A stretch of DNA of 64,000 nt from Marivirga tractuosa DSM 4126 (GTDB lineage Bacteria > Bacteroidota > Bacteroidia > Cytophagales > Cyclobacteriaceae), in assembly GCF_000183425.1 (NCBI RefSeq), contig NC_014759.1, forward strand, positions 4,447,575 through 4,511,574. Reading direction: 5' to 3'. The notes beneath the pieces are model-generated. The model saw nothing but the letters and a program-made list of their open reading frames with translations, was not told the DNA's origin and ran no database searches. A program made the position numbers and the translations under genes. Position 1 is the stretch's first letter; each line of letters begins with the position of its first letter. Below are positions 9,002-18,742 of this stretch, in pieces.

Positions 9002-9763
9002 TTACACTAAGACAACCTCAATCCCCTTTGCTTCCAATGTAGTAATAAATTGCTTGGAAGCGCTTTTATTCGTGATGATTTGGTCAACATCTTCTAAATC
9101 ACAAATTTTACCAAATCCTTTCTTTCCAAACTTGCTGGCATCTGCCAAGACAATGGTTTTCTGAACTGATTCAATCATTTTTGCATTCAAATGGGCTTCC
9201 ATCATATTGGAAGTAGTAAAGCCATGTTCTAAACTTATCCCGTCCACGCTTAAGTACAATTTACTGCAAGCGAAACTTTGCATCATTTCTTCTGCATAAT
9301 GCCCGACTACGGATGAGCTGCCTTTCCTGACAACGCCTCCTAATTGTACGATTTCAATATCCTTGCAGTCTAATAATGCCATGGTAACATTCATGGCGGA
9401 GGTTAGAACCGTTAGATTAGAATTTCGAGGGATAGCTTGGGCAAATGCTCCTACCGTGGTTCCCGACCCAATAATAATAGCTTCATGCATTTTTAGAGAT
9501 TCAACTGCTGCTTTTGCTATAGCTTGCTTTTCTTCAACATTCACCAATTCCTTTTCATCAACTGGCTTTTCATTTACATAAGGCGAAACCAAAGTAGCGC
9601 TCCCGTGAGAGCGATAAAGCAAGCCTTTATCTTCTAATAATTTTAAGTCTTTTCGGATGGTTACCTTGGTAACTTCCAGTGAATTGCTTAAATCACTTAC
9701 ACTTACAAAGCCTTCTTGCTGAAGCTGCGTTAATATGTATTTATGTCTTTCTGCAATGGTCAT
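9002..9763 (-). CDS. glpR: DeoR/GlpR-family transcriptional regulator of the glycerol locus
   Basis: About 253 residues from an ATG at 9761-9763. An upstream ATG at 9788-9790 is in frame but lies inside the candidate operator repeats, and the family normally begins at MTIAERHKYILTQLQ. The N-terminal DeoR winged helix shows VSVSDLSNSLEVTKVTIRKDLKLLEDKGLLYR. The effector domain shows the GSGTTVGAFAQ phosphate-binding loop, followed by LGGVVRKGSSSVVG, VDGIS and LADASKFGKKGF, typical of the DeoR sugar-phosphate sensor. GlpR-type repressors release DNA on binding glycerol-3-phosphate. Its divergent position next to glpD and the operator-like repeats between them support control of the glp genes; the ligand is inferred from this context. 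Confidence 0.88.
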   Translation of the reverse strand: MTIAERHKYILTQLQQEGFVSVSDLSNSLEVTKVTIRKDLKLLEDKGLLYRSHGSATLVSPYVNEKPVDEKELVNVEEKQAIAKAAVESLKMHEAIIIGSGTTVGAFAQAIPRNSNLTVLTSAMNVTMALLDCKDIEIVQLGGVVRKGSSSVVGHYAEEMMQSFACSKLYLSVDGISLEHGFTTSNMMEAHLNAKMIESVQKTIVLADASKFGKKGFGKICDLEDVDQIITNKSASKQFITTLEAKGIEVVLV

Positions 9764-9778
9764 AGACTCAAAAATATA

Positions 9779-9819
9779 ACTAAAAGTCATAAAAAGAAAC
9801 TAAAAGTAAATAAAAAGAA
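9779..9819. promoter_or_regulatory. Tandem direct repeats, candidate GlpR operator
   Basis: Two head-to-tail near-identical units, ACTAAAAGTCATAAAAAGAA (9779-9798) and ACTAAAAGT-A-AATAAAAAGAA (9799-9819), lie in the glpR/glpD gap. A related half-site in the opposite orientation, TTCTTTTAGT, lies at 9861-9870, and a weaker TTCTTTTGAT at 9847-9856. DeoR-family repressors commonly bind several short repeated sites around their own divergent promoter. The assignment to GlpR is by position. Confidence 0.55.
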
Positions 9820-9850
9820 AGGTAAAATAATCTAAATTGTTATTTATTCT

Positions 9851-9880
9851 TTTGATATCTTTCTTTTAGTGTTATATTTG
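9851..9880 (+). promoter_or_regulatory. Candidate glpD promoter (-33 TTTG, -7 TATATTTG) with an operator half-site in the spacer
   Basis: TTTG at 9851-9854 and TATATTTG at 9873-9880 are separated by 18 bases, close to the Bacteroidota TTTG-N(about 19)-TAnnTTTG arrangement. The operator-like TTCTTTTAGT lies in the spacer, so a bound repressor would block RNA polymerase. The glpD ATG is only 16 bases after the -7 box, implying a very short leader with no Shine-Dalgarno sequence. Confidence 0.5.
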
Positions 9881-9896
9881 AACCAAACGAAACAAA

Positions 9897-11462
9897 ATGA
9901 ATAGAAAAGAAAACATAAAGCAAATTTCAGATATAGATAAGGTCTGGGATATTGCGGTGATAGGAGGTGGTTCTTCTGGGCTTGGTGTTGCTTTAGATGC
10001 TGTTTCCAGAGGATTGAGTGTTGCTTTATTTGAAAAATCTGATTTTGCCAAAGGGACGAGCAGCAGAAGTACGAAGCTAGTGCATGGCGGAGTGCGATAT
10101 TTAGCGCAAGGTGATGTTTTCTTGGTTTTGGAAGCTTTAAAGGAAAGAGGGAGATTATTGAAAAATGCTCCTCATTTAGCCCATAACCAATCTTTTGTGA
10201 TCCCAATTTACACATTTTTTGACCGATTGAAATATACGGTTGGTTTAAAGATGTATGATTGGATGGCTGGGAAACTAAGCTTAGGTAAATCTACTTTCAT
10301 CTCAAAAGAAAAAACGATTGAGCGTTTGCCGACCATCAAGCAAGAAGGCTTGAAAGGTGGGGTTGTTTATCACGATGGGCAATTTGATGATGCACGTTTA
10401 GCACTGAATATAGCACAAACCTGCGATGATAAGGGAGTGGCTGTTTTAAACTATTTTAAAGTAAATCAACTCCATAAAAATGGTGAAGGCAAAATAACTG
10501 GACTTTCTGTAAAGGATCAGTTCTCAAAAAATAATTATGATATAAGAGCAAAAATGGTAGTGAATGCTACTGGGGTTTTTGCTGATAAGATATTGCAATT
10601 AGATAATCCTGAAGCAAAGAAAATGATCCGACCAAGCCAGGGTATTCATTTGGTTTTAGATCGTTCGTTTTTATCTGGAGAAGATGCCTTAATGATACCA
10701 GAAACCAGCGATGGTCGAGTTTTATTTGCGGTACCTTGGCATGATAAGATTGTTGTGGGTACTACTGATACTATGCGTAAAAAGCCAAAATTGGAGCCAG
10801 CGGCTTTAGAGAAAGAAATTGACTTTGTTTTAGCAACTGCTCAAGAGTACTTGACCAAAAAACCTCAAAGAAGCGATGTGCTATCTGTTTATGCAGGTCT
10901 AAGACCATTGGCAGCCCCAACTGATGAAAGTGAAAAGACAAAAGAGATTTCTCGAAGCCATAAAGTAATCGTATCGGATAGTAACTTAATTACGCTGACT
11001 GGAGGAAAATGGACTACTTTTCGTAAAATGGGAGAGGATACAGTGGAATATTTCTCCAAAATAACGGGTGACAAACTAAAGGACAGTACCTCTGCAGCTA
11101 TTAAAATTCATGGTTATTCTAATGAAAAGCCAATCGATTATATAGGCGTTTATGGTGCGGACAGAATAGCCATTAAAAAATTGCAGGATGAAAACTCAGA
11201 ATGGAATAAGCCCTTGCATCCAAAATATCCTTATACTCAAGCAGAAGTGATTTTTGCCTGCAGAAATGAAATGGCCATGAAAGTGGAGGATGTTTTAGCC
11301 AGAAGAATAAGAATTCTGTTTTTGGATGCTAAGGCAAGTATGGAAATGACACCTAAAGTAGCAGAGTTAATGGCGAAAGAATTAGGAAAAGAAGAAGCTT
11401 GGATTGAAAAGCAATTGAAAGATTTTAATAAATTGGCAATGCGATATTTAATTGAATCCTAA
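9897..11462 (+). CDS. glpD: Aerobic FAD-dependent glycerol-3-phosphate dehydrogenase
   Basis: This 521-residue enzyme of the GlpD/GlpA family should oxidise glycerol-3-phosphate to dihydroxyacetone phosphate at the inner membrane and pass electrons to menaquinone. Visible marks are the FAD dinucleotide fold DIAVIGGGSSGLGVALDA (residues 18-35), KGTSSRSTKLVHGGVRYLAQ, the HDGQFDDARL segment, the RPSQGIHLVLD stretch, VGTTDT, and TLTGGKWTTFRKMGEDT, followed by the C-terminal helical domain. It is the first gene of the plus-strand glp set, divergent from glpR, with operator-like repeats in between. About 405 bases separate it from glpK, so glpK may have its own promoter. Confidence 0.95.
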   Translation: MNRKENIKQISDIDKVWDIAVIGGGSSGLGVALDAVSRGLSVALFEKSDFAKGTSSRSTKLVHGGVRYLAQGDVFLVLEALKERGRLLKNAPHLAHNQSFVIPIYTFFDRLKYTVGLKMYDWMAGKLSLGKSTFISKEKTIERLPTIKQEGLKGGVVYHDGQFDDARLALNIAQTCDDKGVAVLNYFKVNQLHKNGEGKITGLSVKDQFSKNNYDIRAKMVVNATGVFADKILQLDNPEAKKMIRPSQGIHLVLDRSFLSGEDALMIPETSDGRVLFAVPWHDKIVVGTTDTMRKKPKLEPAALEKEIDFVLATAQEYLTKKPQRSDVLSVYAGLRPLAAPTDESEKTKEISRSHKVIVSDSNLITLTGGKWTTFRKMGEDTVEYFSKITGDKLKDSTSAAIKIHGYSNEKPIDYIGVYGADRIAIKKLQDENSEWNKPLHPKYPYTQAEVIFACRNEMAMKVEDVLARRIRILFLDAKASMEMTPKVAELMAKELGKEEAWIEKQLKDFNKLAMRYLIES

Positions 11463-13367
<1,905 letters not shown>

Positions 13368-13373
13368 AAACAG

Positions 13374-14105
13374 ATGAACTATTTTGTAGCAGAATTTTTA
13401 GGTACATTTTTATTAATATTAATGGGCTCTGGGGTTGTCGCCAATGTAGTTTTACCCAAAACTAAGGGTACACAATCAGGATGGATCGTAATAACTACTG
13501 CTTGGGCTTTTGGAGTTTTTATAGCGGTAGTAGTCGCAGGTCCTCATAGTGGAGCTCACATAAATCCTGCAGTAAGTTTAGCCTTGGCCATAACAGGTGA
13601 TTTCGCTTGGAATCTTTTGTGGATTTATATTCCAGCTCAGATTTTAGGAGCAGCATCTGGATCTTTTTGTGCATGGCTAATTTATCAAAGACATTTTGAA
13701 GCTACGGATGATAAAGGCTTGTTATTTGCACCTTTTGCCACTGCTCCAGCCATTCGAGATGTAAAGACTAATTTCATCTCTGAATTTATTGGAACATTTG
13801 TTTTAATTATAGTTATTCTTTTCTCAACTCCACCTCAATTAATGGACTCGAATAGTACTCCGATCGGTTTGGGTGATTTAGGAGCTTTACCTGTAGCAAT
13901 TTTAGTTTGGGTAATAGGATTAGCTTTAGGAGGTACAACAGGCTACGCTATAAACCCAGCTCGGGATTTAGGGCCGCGAATAATGCATCAAATCTTACCT
14001 ATTAAAGGAAAAGGAAGTAGTGATTGGGCTTATAGTTGGATTCCAATTATTGGTCCTTTAACAGGTGCAGCCTTTGCAGCATTTATTTACATAGTATTGA
14101 ATTAA
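13374..14105 (+). CDS. glpF: Glycerol uptake facilitator (aquaglyceroporin)
   Basis: This 243-residue inner-membrane protein has six predicted helices and two half-helices. Both MIP signature motifs are present: HINPAV (NPA at about 64-66) and AINPARDLGPR (NPA at about 194-196). The Asp after the second NPA-Arg is characteristic of glycerol-conducting members rather than water-only aquaporins. It lets glycerol diffuse into the cell for GlpK, whose gene ends 6 bases upstream. A lipase-like hydrolase starts 10 bases downstream, which fits an operon that releases, imports and activates glycerol. Confidence 0.95.
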   Translation: MNYFVAEFLGTFLLILMGSGVVANVVLPKTKGTQSGWIVITTAWAFGVFIAVVVAGPHSGAHINPAVSLALAITGDFAWNLLWIYIPAQILGAASGSFCAWLIYQRHFEATDDKGLLFAPFATAPAIRDVKTNFISEFIGTFVLIIVILFSTPPQLMDSNSTPIGLGDLGALPVAILVWVIGLALGGTTGYAINPARDLGPRIMHQILPIKGKGSSDWAYSWIPIIGPLTGAAFAAFIYIVLN

Positions 14106-14115
14106 TTTATATTCC

Positions 14116-14943
14116 ATGATGGATAAGAAAATCTCACATTTCAAAACTTCAGATAACTTATCGTTAGAAGTCCAAAAATATATTCAATCTGATAATCCTG
14201 AAAAGATAATATTGATTGTTCATGGTCATGGAGAGCATGCCGGAAGATTTCAAAAGGTAGCGGAACATTTCAATGGAAAAGGAATTTCTGTTATTGCCTT
14301 AACGTTAAGAGGTCACGGTAATTCTGAGGGCAAAAGAGGACATGCTCCTGGAATGGAGCAGCTTTTGACTGATATAGAATATTTCATTCGTTTTATCAGG
14401 GTTGATTATTTAAATGCTGATTTATATCTCTATGGTCACAGCATGGGAGGAAACATTGTATTGAATTATTTAGCCAAAGATCAATCCAATGAAATCACAG
14501 CGGGAATAGCGACTTCCCCATGGATTAAATTGGCTTTTGCACCACCAAAATGGAAAGTGAACTTAGGGAATTGGGTGGCAGATATAATTCCAAGTTTAAT
14601 ACAATCTACGGGACTAAAAGCAGAGGATATTTCCAGTATAAAAGAGGAGGTTGAGAAATATGAAAATGACGCCCTAGTTCATAGTAAAATATCAGCAAAA
14701 TTATTTAGCTCTATCATGAAAGGAGGGGAGTACCTTATTCATAATACACACAAATTTAAGCATCCTATATTTTTGGCTCATGGTCAGTTAGATAAGATCA
14801 TTTCCCACGATGCCACAGCTGAATTTGCCAAAGATAGCAATTTATTCACCTTCAAAAGCTATCCCAAATCCAAACACGAAATCCATCATGATGTGGATTT
14901 TGAAAATTTGATGGGGGATGTTTTGGGGTGGATGGAAAAATAA
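14116..14943 (+). CDS. Alpha/beta hydrolase, monoacylglycerol-lipase-like
   Basis: This 275-residue serine hydrolase resembles the monoacylglycerol lipase/lysophospholipase (Hydrolase_4) group. It has the HGHGEHAGRF oxyanion segment (36-45), LRGHGNSEGKRGH (64-76), and the nucleophile elbow GHSMGG with Ser109. Near the C-terminus are HGQLDKII, with the likely acid Asp, and SKHEIHHD, with the likely catalytic His. No signal peptide is seen, so it is probably cytoplasmic. It begins 10 bases after glpF, and a strong hairpin terminator follows it. By position it may release glycerol from monoacylglycerols or similar esters and feed the locus. The substrate is inferred. Confidence 0.82.
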   Translation: MMDKKISHFKTSDNLSLEVQKYIQSDNPEKIILIVHGHGEHAGRFQKVAEHFNGKGISVIALTLRGHGNSEGKRGHAPGMEQLLTDIEYFIRFIRVDYLNADLYLYGHSMGGNIVLNYLAKDQSNEITAGIATSPWIKLAFAPPKWKVNLGNWVADIIPSLIQSTGLKAEDISSIKEEVEKYENDALVHSKISAKLFSSIMKGGEYLIHNTHKFKHPIFLAHGQLDKIISHDATAEFAKDSNLFTFKSYPKSKHEIHHDVDFENLMGDVLGWMEK

Positions 14944-14980
14944 AAACCCTCACAATTTTTAATTATGAGGGTTTATAAAT
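14944..14980. terminator. Hairpin terminator between the lipase-like gene and ferritin gene
   Basis: AAACCCTCA (14944-14952) pairs perfectly with TGAGGGTTT (14966-14974). It lies between two convergent genes and could stop transcripts from both sides: on the minus strand the stem is followed by a short T run, on the plus strand by ATAAATAT. Confidence 0.75.
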
Positions 14981-14995
14981 ATAATAAAGTTAGAA

Positions 14996-15532
14996 TTACT
15001 CTTCTACTGTATCAATACCATGCAATTTTCCTAGCTCAATGTCGATATGCCATAATCCCATACCTTCTTCACCGATGATATCGAATATTTCCAAGGCTCT
15101 TCTTGAGATGGTTTCTTCCTCTCTTTGCTCGGTTACAAACCACTGCAAGAAATTGAAAGTAGTGAAATCTTTGGTACTGAAACAATGATCTACCAATTCG
15201 TGAATTGATTTGGTTACTTTGATTTCATGTTCTAAAATCAGTTCAAACACTTCTCTCAAACTGTTGAACTCATGTCTGATTTCACTAATAGCAGGTTGTC
15301 TAGCATGTCCGCCAGCTTCATTGATGTAGCTAAATAATTTGAGCATATGACCTCTTTCTTCATCTGAATGGTCGTATAAGAATTTAGCAGAGTTTACATA
15401 ACCCTTGGTCTCGCACCAAGAAGCCATGGACAAATAGTAGGCAGATGATTTGCCTTCCATTTCAATCTGCTGATTTAGTTTCTTTTCAGTTTCTTTAGCT
15501 AATGATCTATTAGGTGTTATTAAGTCTTTCAT
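14996..15532 (-). CDS. Non-haem ferritin
   Basis: This 178-residue four-helix-bundle protein has the usual bacterial ferritin length. Ferroxidase-type residues are visible in MEGKSSAYYLSMASWCETKG (Glu plus Tyr on helix A), in DHSDEERGHMLKLFSYINEAGG (the EExxH motif of helix B) and in FVTEQREEETISRRALE (helices C-D). It should oxidise ferrous iron and store it as a mineral in a cytoplasmic 24-mer. It starts with MKDLITPNRSL. It lies alone between a terminator and the aconitase terminator. An imperfect dyad at 15554-15576 just upstream could be a regulator site. Confidence 0.93.
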   Translation of the reverse strand: MKDLITPNRSLAKETEKKLNQQIEMEGKSSAYYLSMASWCETKGYVNSAKFLYDHSDEERGHMLKLFSYINEAGGHARQPAISEIRHEFNSLREVFELILEHEIKVTKSIHELVDHCFSTKDFTTFNFLQWFVTEQREEETISRRALEIFDIIGEEGMGLWHIDIELGKLHGIDTVEE

Positions 15533-15553
15533 GTTTGTATTTTATCTATTGTA

Positions 15554-15576
15554 TGCATTATACATAATATTATGCA
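15554..15576. promoter_or_regulatory. Imperfect dyad upstream of ferritin
   Basis: A 23-base stretch begins TGCATTATA and ends ATTATGCA, with symmetry at most positions apart from the centre and one inner pair. It starts 22 bases before the ferritin ATG. Metal-responsive regulators of the Fur superfamily bind AT-rich dyads of this size, but it is not a clear Fur box. Confidence 0.3.
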
Positions 15577-15650
15577 ATAAAGTTGAGTCAAATCTTAATC
15601 TTAAATTAGATTTCATCTAAATATGGATTGAGTATAAATAATTAGTAATA

Positions 15651-15685
15651 AAAAAAGGAGCTTTCAATTTGAAAACTCCTTTTAA
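15651..15685 (-). terminator. Rho-independent terminator after aconitase
   Basis: Read on the minus strand, AAAAGGAGTTTTC pairs with GAAAGCTCCTTTT across a short AAATT loop and is followed by a T run. It begins about 45 bases after the aconitase stop, and the orientation suits that gene. Confidence 0.75.
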
Positions 15686-15727
15686 TCTGACTCTTGAATC
15701 TAGACTCTTGATTCTAGTATCTAAATA

Positions 15728-18001
15728 TTATCCTCTAGCCTTCGCTTCCTCCTTGATCTTATTCAATGCAGAACCTGCTTTAAACCACTCAATCTGCGCA
15801 TCATTATAAGTATGTAAAGCTTTGATAACATCTTTACTACCATCCGCATGAACTGCTTCTATGGTAATTGGCTTTTCAGGAGCAAATTGGTTTAGATCAG
15901 TGAAGTTAAATGTATCATCTTCCTGAATTTTGTCGTAATCCGCTTCGTTTTCGAAAGTCAATGCTAGCATACCTTGCTTTTTTAAGTTGGTTTCGTGAAT
16001 ACGAGCAAAAGATTTTACCAATACAGCTTTAACACCTAAATGTCTTGGCTCCATGGCAGCATGCTCTCTTGAAGAACCCTCGCCATAATTATGGTCACCC
16101 ACAACGATAGTCGGAATTCCTTTTGCTTTGTACTCTCTCTGAGTTGCAGGAACAGCACCATATTCACCAGTTATCTGGCTTTTTACTTTATTGGTTTCTT
16201 CATTGTAAGCATTTACAGCTCCAATTAAGCAGTTATCAGAAATATTATCCAAATGACCTCTGAATCTCAACCAAGGACCCGCCATAGAGATATGGTCAGT
16301 TGTACATTTTCCTAAAGCTTTAATTAATAATTTAGCACCAGTTATATTTTGACCATCCCAAGCATCGAATCCTTCTAATAATTGTAATCTTTTAGAATCA
16401 GGAGCAACTTTTACTTCAACAGTGCTACCGTCTTTAGCTGGTTCTTGATATCCATTATCTTCAACTGCAAAACCAGCATCAGGCAATTCAGCTCCAAAAG
16501 GAGGATCTAATTTTACCTGCTCACCTTTTTCATTGGTTAAAGTATCCGTTAGTGGATTGAATCCTAAATCACCGCTAATAGCAATTGCTGCTACCATTTC
16601 TGGTGAAGTTACAAATGCGTGAGTGTTTGGATTTCCATCTGCTCTTTTCGAGAAGTTTCTGTTAAAAGAGTGTACAATAGTGTTTTTCTCACCTTTATCT
16701 GCACCAGTTCTTGACCATTGCCCGATGCAAGGACCGCAAGCGTTGGTGAAGATCGTAGCATCCAAATCTTCAAATATTTTCAAAAGACCATCACGGTCAG
16801 CAGTAAATCTTACTTGCTCAGAACCAGGGTTGATTCCAAATTCTGATTTTGTTTTCAAGCCTTTTTCAACAGCTTGTTTTGCAATTGAGGAGGCTCTTGA
16901 TAAATCTTCATAAGAAGAGTTGGTACAAGAACCAATCAATCCCCATTCTACTTTAGTTGGCCATCCGTTTTTCTCAGCTTCCGCTTTTAATTGAGAAATA
17001 GGAGTGGCTCTGTCTGGAGTGAAAGGACCATTAACATGTGGTTCTAAAGTTGATAAATCAATTTCAATTACTTGATCAAAATACTGCTCAGGATTAGCAT
17101 AAACCTCATCATCACCGGTTAGATGCTCACGAACTTCATTGGCAGCATCTGCAACATCATTTCTATCAGTTGATCTTAAATAACGCTCCATAGCATCATC
17201 ATAACCAAAAGTTGAGGTAGTAGCACCAATTTCAGCACCCATATTACAGATCGTTCCCTTTCCGGTTGCAGAAAGTGATTGTGCACCAGGGCCGAAATAT
17301 TCTACTATTGAACCTGTTCCACCTTTTACAGTTAAGATTCCGGCAACTTTTAATATAACATCTTTAGCGGAAGTCCAACCGTTTAATTTTCCAGTTAACT
17401 TCACACCAATTAATTTAGGGAATTTCAACTCCCAAGGCATTCCAGCCATAACATCTACTGCATCAGCTCCACCAACACCGATAGCAACCATTCCTAAACC
17501 ACCTGCATTAACAGTGTGAGAATCAGTTCCAATCATCATTCCACCAGGGAATGCATAATTTTCTAAAACTACTTGGTGAATAATACCAGCACCAGGCTTC
17601 CAGAAGCCAATTCCATATTTATTTGAAACGGATTCCAAGAAATTAAAAACCTCACCAGAAGCAGTTAAGGAACTTCTTAAATCTTCTTTAGCACCTTCTT
17701 TGGCCAAGATTAAGTGATCACAATGAACTGTGGAAGGAACAGCAGCCTGATCTCTTCCAGCTTGCATAAATTGCAAAAGCGCCATTTGAGCAGTTGCATC
17801 TTGCATAGCCACTCTGTCTGGAGCAAAATCTACGTAAGATTTACCTCTTTGAAATGCATTTTTTGCCTTGCCGTCCCATAAATGAGAATAAAGTATCTTT
17901 TCTGATAGGGTTAAAGGTTTGTTGACTACCTGTCTAGCTGCAGCGATTTTATCACTCATTTCAGCATAAACAGCTTTTATCATGTCTATATCAAAAGCCA
18001 T
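15728..18001 (-). CDS. Aconitate hydratase
   Basis: This 757-residue enzyme has the length and motifs of the mitochondrial-type aconitase found in Bacteroidota. It interconverts citrate and isocitrate in the TCA cycle using a 4Fe-4S cluster. Cluster ligands are visible as the Cys of [11 protein letters not shown] and the CxxC of [11 protein letters not shown]. Other marks are [31 protein letters not shown], and the swivel-domain motif [22 protein letters not shown] containing the active-site SSREH. It appears to be monocistronic: a -7 box lies 36 bases upstream and a terminator follows. The symbol acn or acnA is used variably for this type, so none is given. Confidence 0.96.
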   Translation of the reverse strand: MAFDIDMIKAVYAEMSDKIAAARQVVNKPLTLSEKILYSHLWDGKAKNAFQRGKSYVDFAPDRVAMQDATAQMALLQFMQAGRDQAAVPSTVHCDHLILAKEGAKEDLRSSLTASGEVFNFLESVSNKYGIGFWKPGAGIIHQVVLENYAFPGGMMIGTDSHTVNAGGLGMVAIGVGGADAVDVMAGMPWELKFPKLIGVKLTGKLNGWTSAKDVILKVAGILTVKGGTGSIVEYFGPGAQSLSATGKGTICNMGAEIGATTSTFGYDDAMERYLRSTDRNDVADAANEVREHLTGDDEVYANPEQYFDQVIEIDLSTLEPHVNGPFTPDRATPISQLKAEAEKNGWPTKVEWGLIGSCTNSSYEDLSRASSIAKQAVEKGLKTKSEFGINPGSEQVRFTADRDGLLKIFEDLDATIFTNACGPCIGQWSRTGADKGEKNTIVHSFNRNFSKRADGNPNTHAFVTSPEMVAAIAISGDLGFNPLTDTLTNEKGEQVKLDPPFGAELPDAGFAVEDNGYQEPAKDGSTVEVKVAPDSKRLQLLEGFDAWDGQNITGAKLLIKALGKCTTDHISMAGPWLRFRGHLDNISDNCLIGAVNAYNEETNKVKSQITGEYGAVPATQREYKAKGIPTIVVGDHNYGEGSSREHAAMEPRHLGVKAVLVKSFARIHETNLKKQGMLALTFENEADYDKIQEDDTFNFTDLNQFAPEKPITIEAVHADGSKDVIKALHTYNDAQIEWFKAGSALNKIKEEAKARG

Positions 18002-18036
18002 ATTGTTATTTTTAATTAAAATTCTCTGATTTTGTG

Positions 18037-18044
18037 CAAAGATA
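18037..18044 (-). promoter_or_regulatory. Candidate aconitase -7 promoter box
   Basis: The minus strand reads TATCTTTG, an exact TAnnTTTG match, 36 bases before the aconitase ATG at 17999-18001. No clear -33 TTTG was seen at the expected distance. Confidence 0.4.
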
Positions 18045-18172
18045 CAAAATCAACACTTTTATCCTATGTGGAATTAAGGTTTATCCGTATTTGTAAAAAT
18101 TCTAATTATCGATATAAGATACTGTTTGATAGAAAGTTAAGTTGTTGTACTTAAAGTTTTACTTGTTTTTTA

Positions 18173-18202
18173 TTGTTTAGAAAACTGAATCACTTATATT
18201 TG
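18173..18202 (+). promoter_or_regulatory. Candidate promoter of the secreted protein/adhesin operon
   Basis: TTG at 18173-18175 and TATATTTG at 18195-18202 are 19 bases apart, matching the Bacteroidota layout. The first ATG follows at 18375, so the leader would be about 165 bases. A second -7-like TAGATTTG at 18306-18313 would give a shorter leader but has no -33 partner. Confidence 0.35.
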
Positions 18203-18374
18203 GATTGCTATAAAATCCGAAGACGAATTTGTTTCCGTATGTATGTAAATTCAAAGAATTATTGCTTTCTTTCGATTAATTTATGAGATATGTACCAAAA
18301 CACCTTAGATTTGTGGTTTAAAAAAGTTATTTAAGCTTATAATTGTATTTGATTAGTTGATTAATATATGTGAG

Positions 18375-18740
18375 ATGAGATATTTTCTATTTATTTTATT
18401 TGGTTTGTTTTTATTGAGTTATCCCAGCTTGTCACAAAATTGTGTAGAGGAAATCACTAATGTGAAATTTTCATCTCATGAAAGTAATTATGATTTGTCA
18501 TTTGACATTAATAATTCATTCGAGTATGAATTTAGTTTATATGATGAAAGTGAAAATAGATTTTTGATTGACAACTCAAATTTTAGACCAGCAAAGGGTT
18601 TAGAATCTTTGGCGATTGAATCTTCAGGGTCTACCATTTCGATCAAAGCAATCGATAATAAAAATAAAAGGGAAAATTTAGCAATAATTATATATCGGAA
18701 AGATAAGAGTTGTGAACCAGTAAAAGTTGACTTGCAATAA
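18375..18740 (+). CDS. Small secreted protein of unknown function, upstream of the giant repeat protein
   Basis: About 121 residues from the ATG at 18375; an in-frame TTG six codons earlier would only add residues before the signal peptide. MRYFLFILFGLFLLSYPSLSQ is a typical Bacteroidota signal peptide with a Q after the predicted cleavage. The mature part has two cysteines (NCVEE near the start and KSCEP near the end) and is rich in Ser, Asn, Asp and Glu, with predicted beta strands. It ends 2 bases before the start of the 2421-residue adhesin gene, so the two are almost certainly co-transcribed. A role in export, folding or anchoring of the adhesin is possible, but only by position. Confidence 0.7.
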   Translation: MRYFLFILFGLFLLSYPSLSQNCVEEITNVKFSSHESNYDLSFDINNSFEYEFSLYDESENRFLIDNSNFRPAKGLESLAIESSGSTISIKAIDNKNKRENLAIIIYRKDKSCEPVKVDLQ

Positions 18741-18742
18741 TT

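Larger units (their letters stand above)
18002..18374. other. 373-base divergent intergenic region between aconitase and the adhesin operon
   Basis: AT-rich and without a coding frame. It holds a minus-strand TATCTTTG box for aconitase (18037-18044), a plus-strand TATATTTG box with a TTG at -33 distance (18173-18202), and a second isolated TAGATTTG (18306-18313). I see no RNA gene or repeat in it. Confidence 0.5.

Noticed and set aside
9844..10215. Open frame of 123 codons on the minus strand opposite the start of glpD
   Set aside because: It runs antisense to the strongly conserved glpD FAD domain, its composition is erratic and it has no recognisable domain; treated as a shadow of glpD and its operator region.
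18306..18313. TAGATTTG as the main promoter of the adhesin operon
   Set aside because: An exact -7 match but with no TTG at the -33 distance; the box at 18195-18202 has both and is preferred, though this is uncertain.
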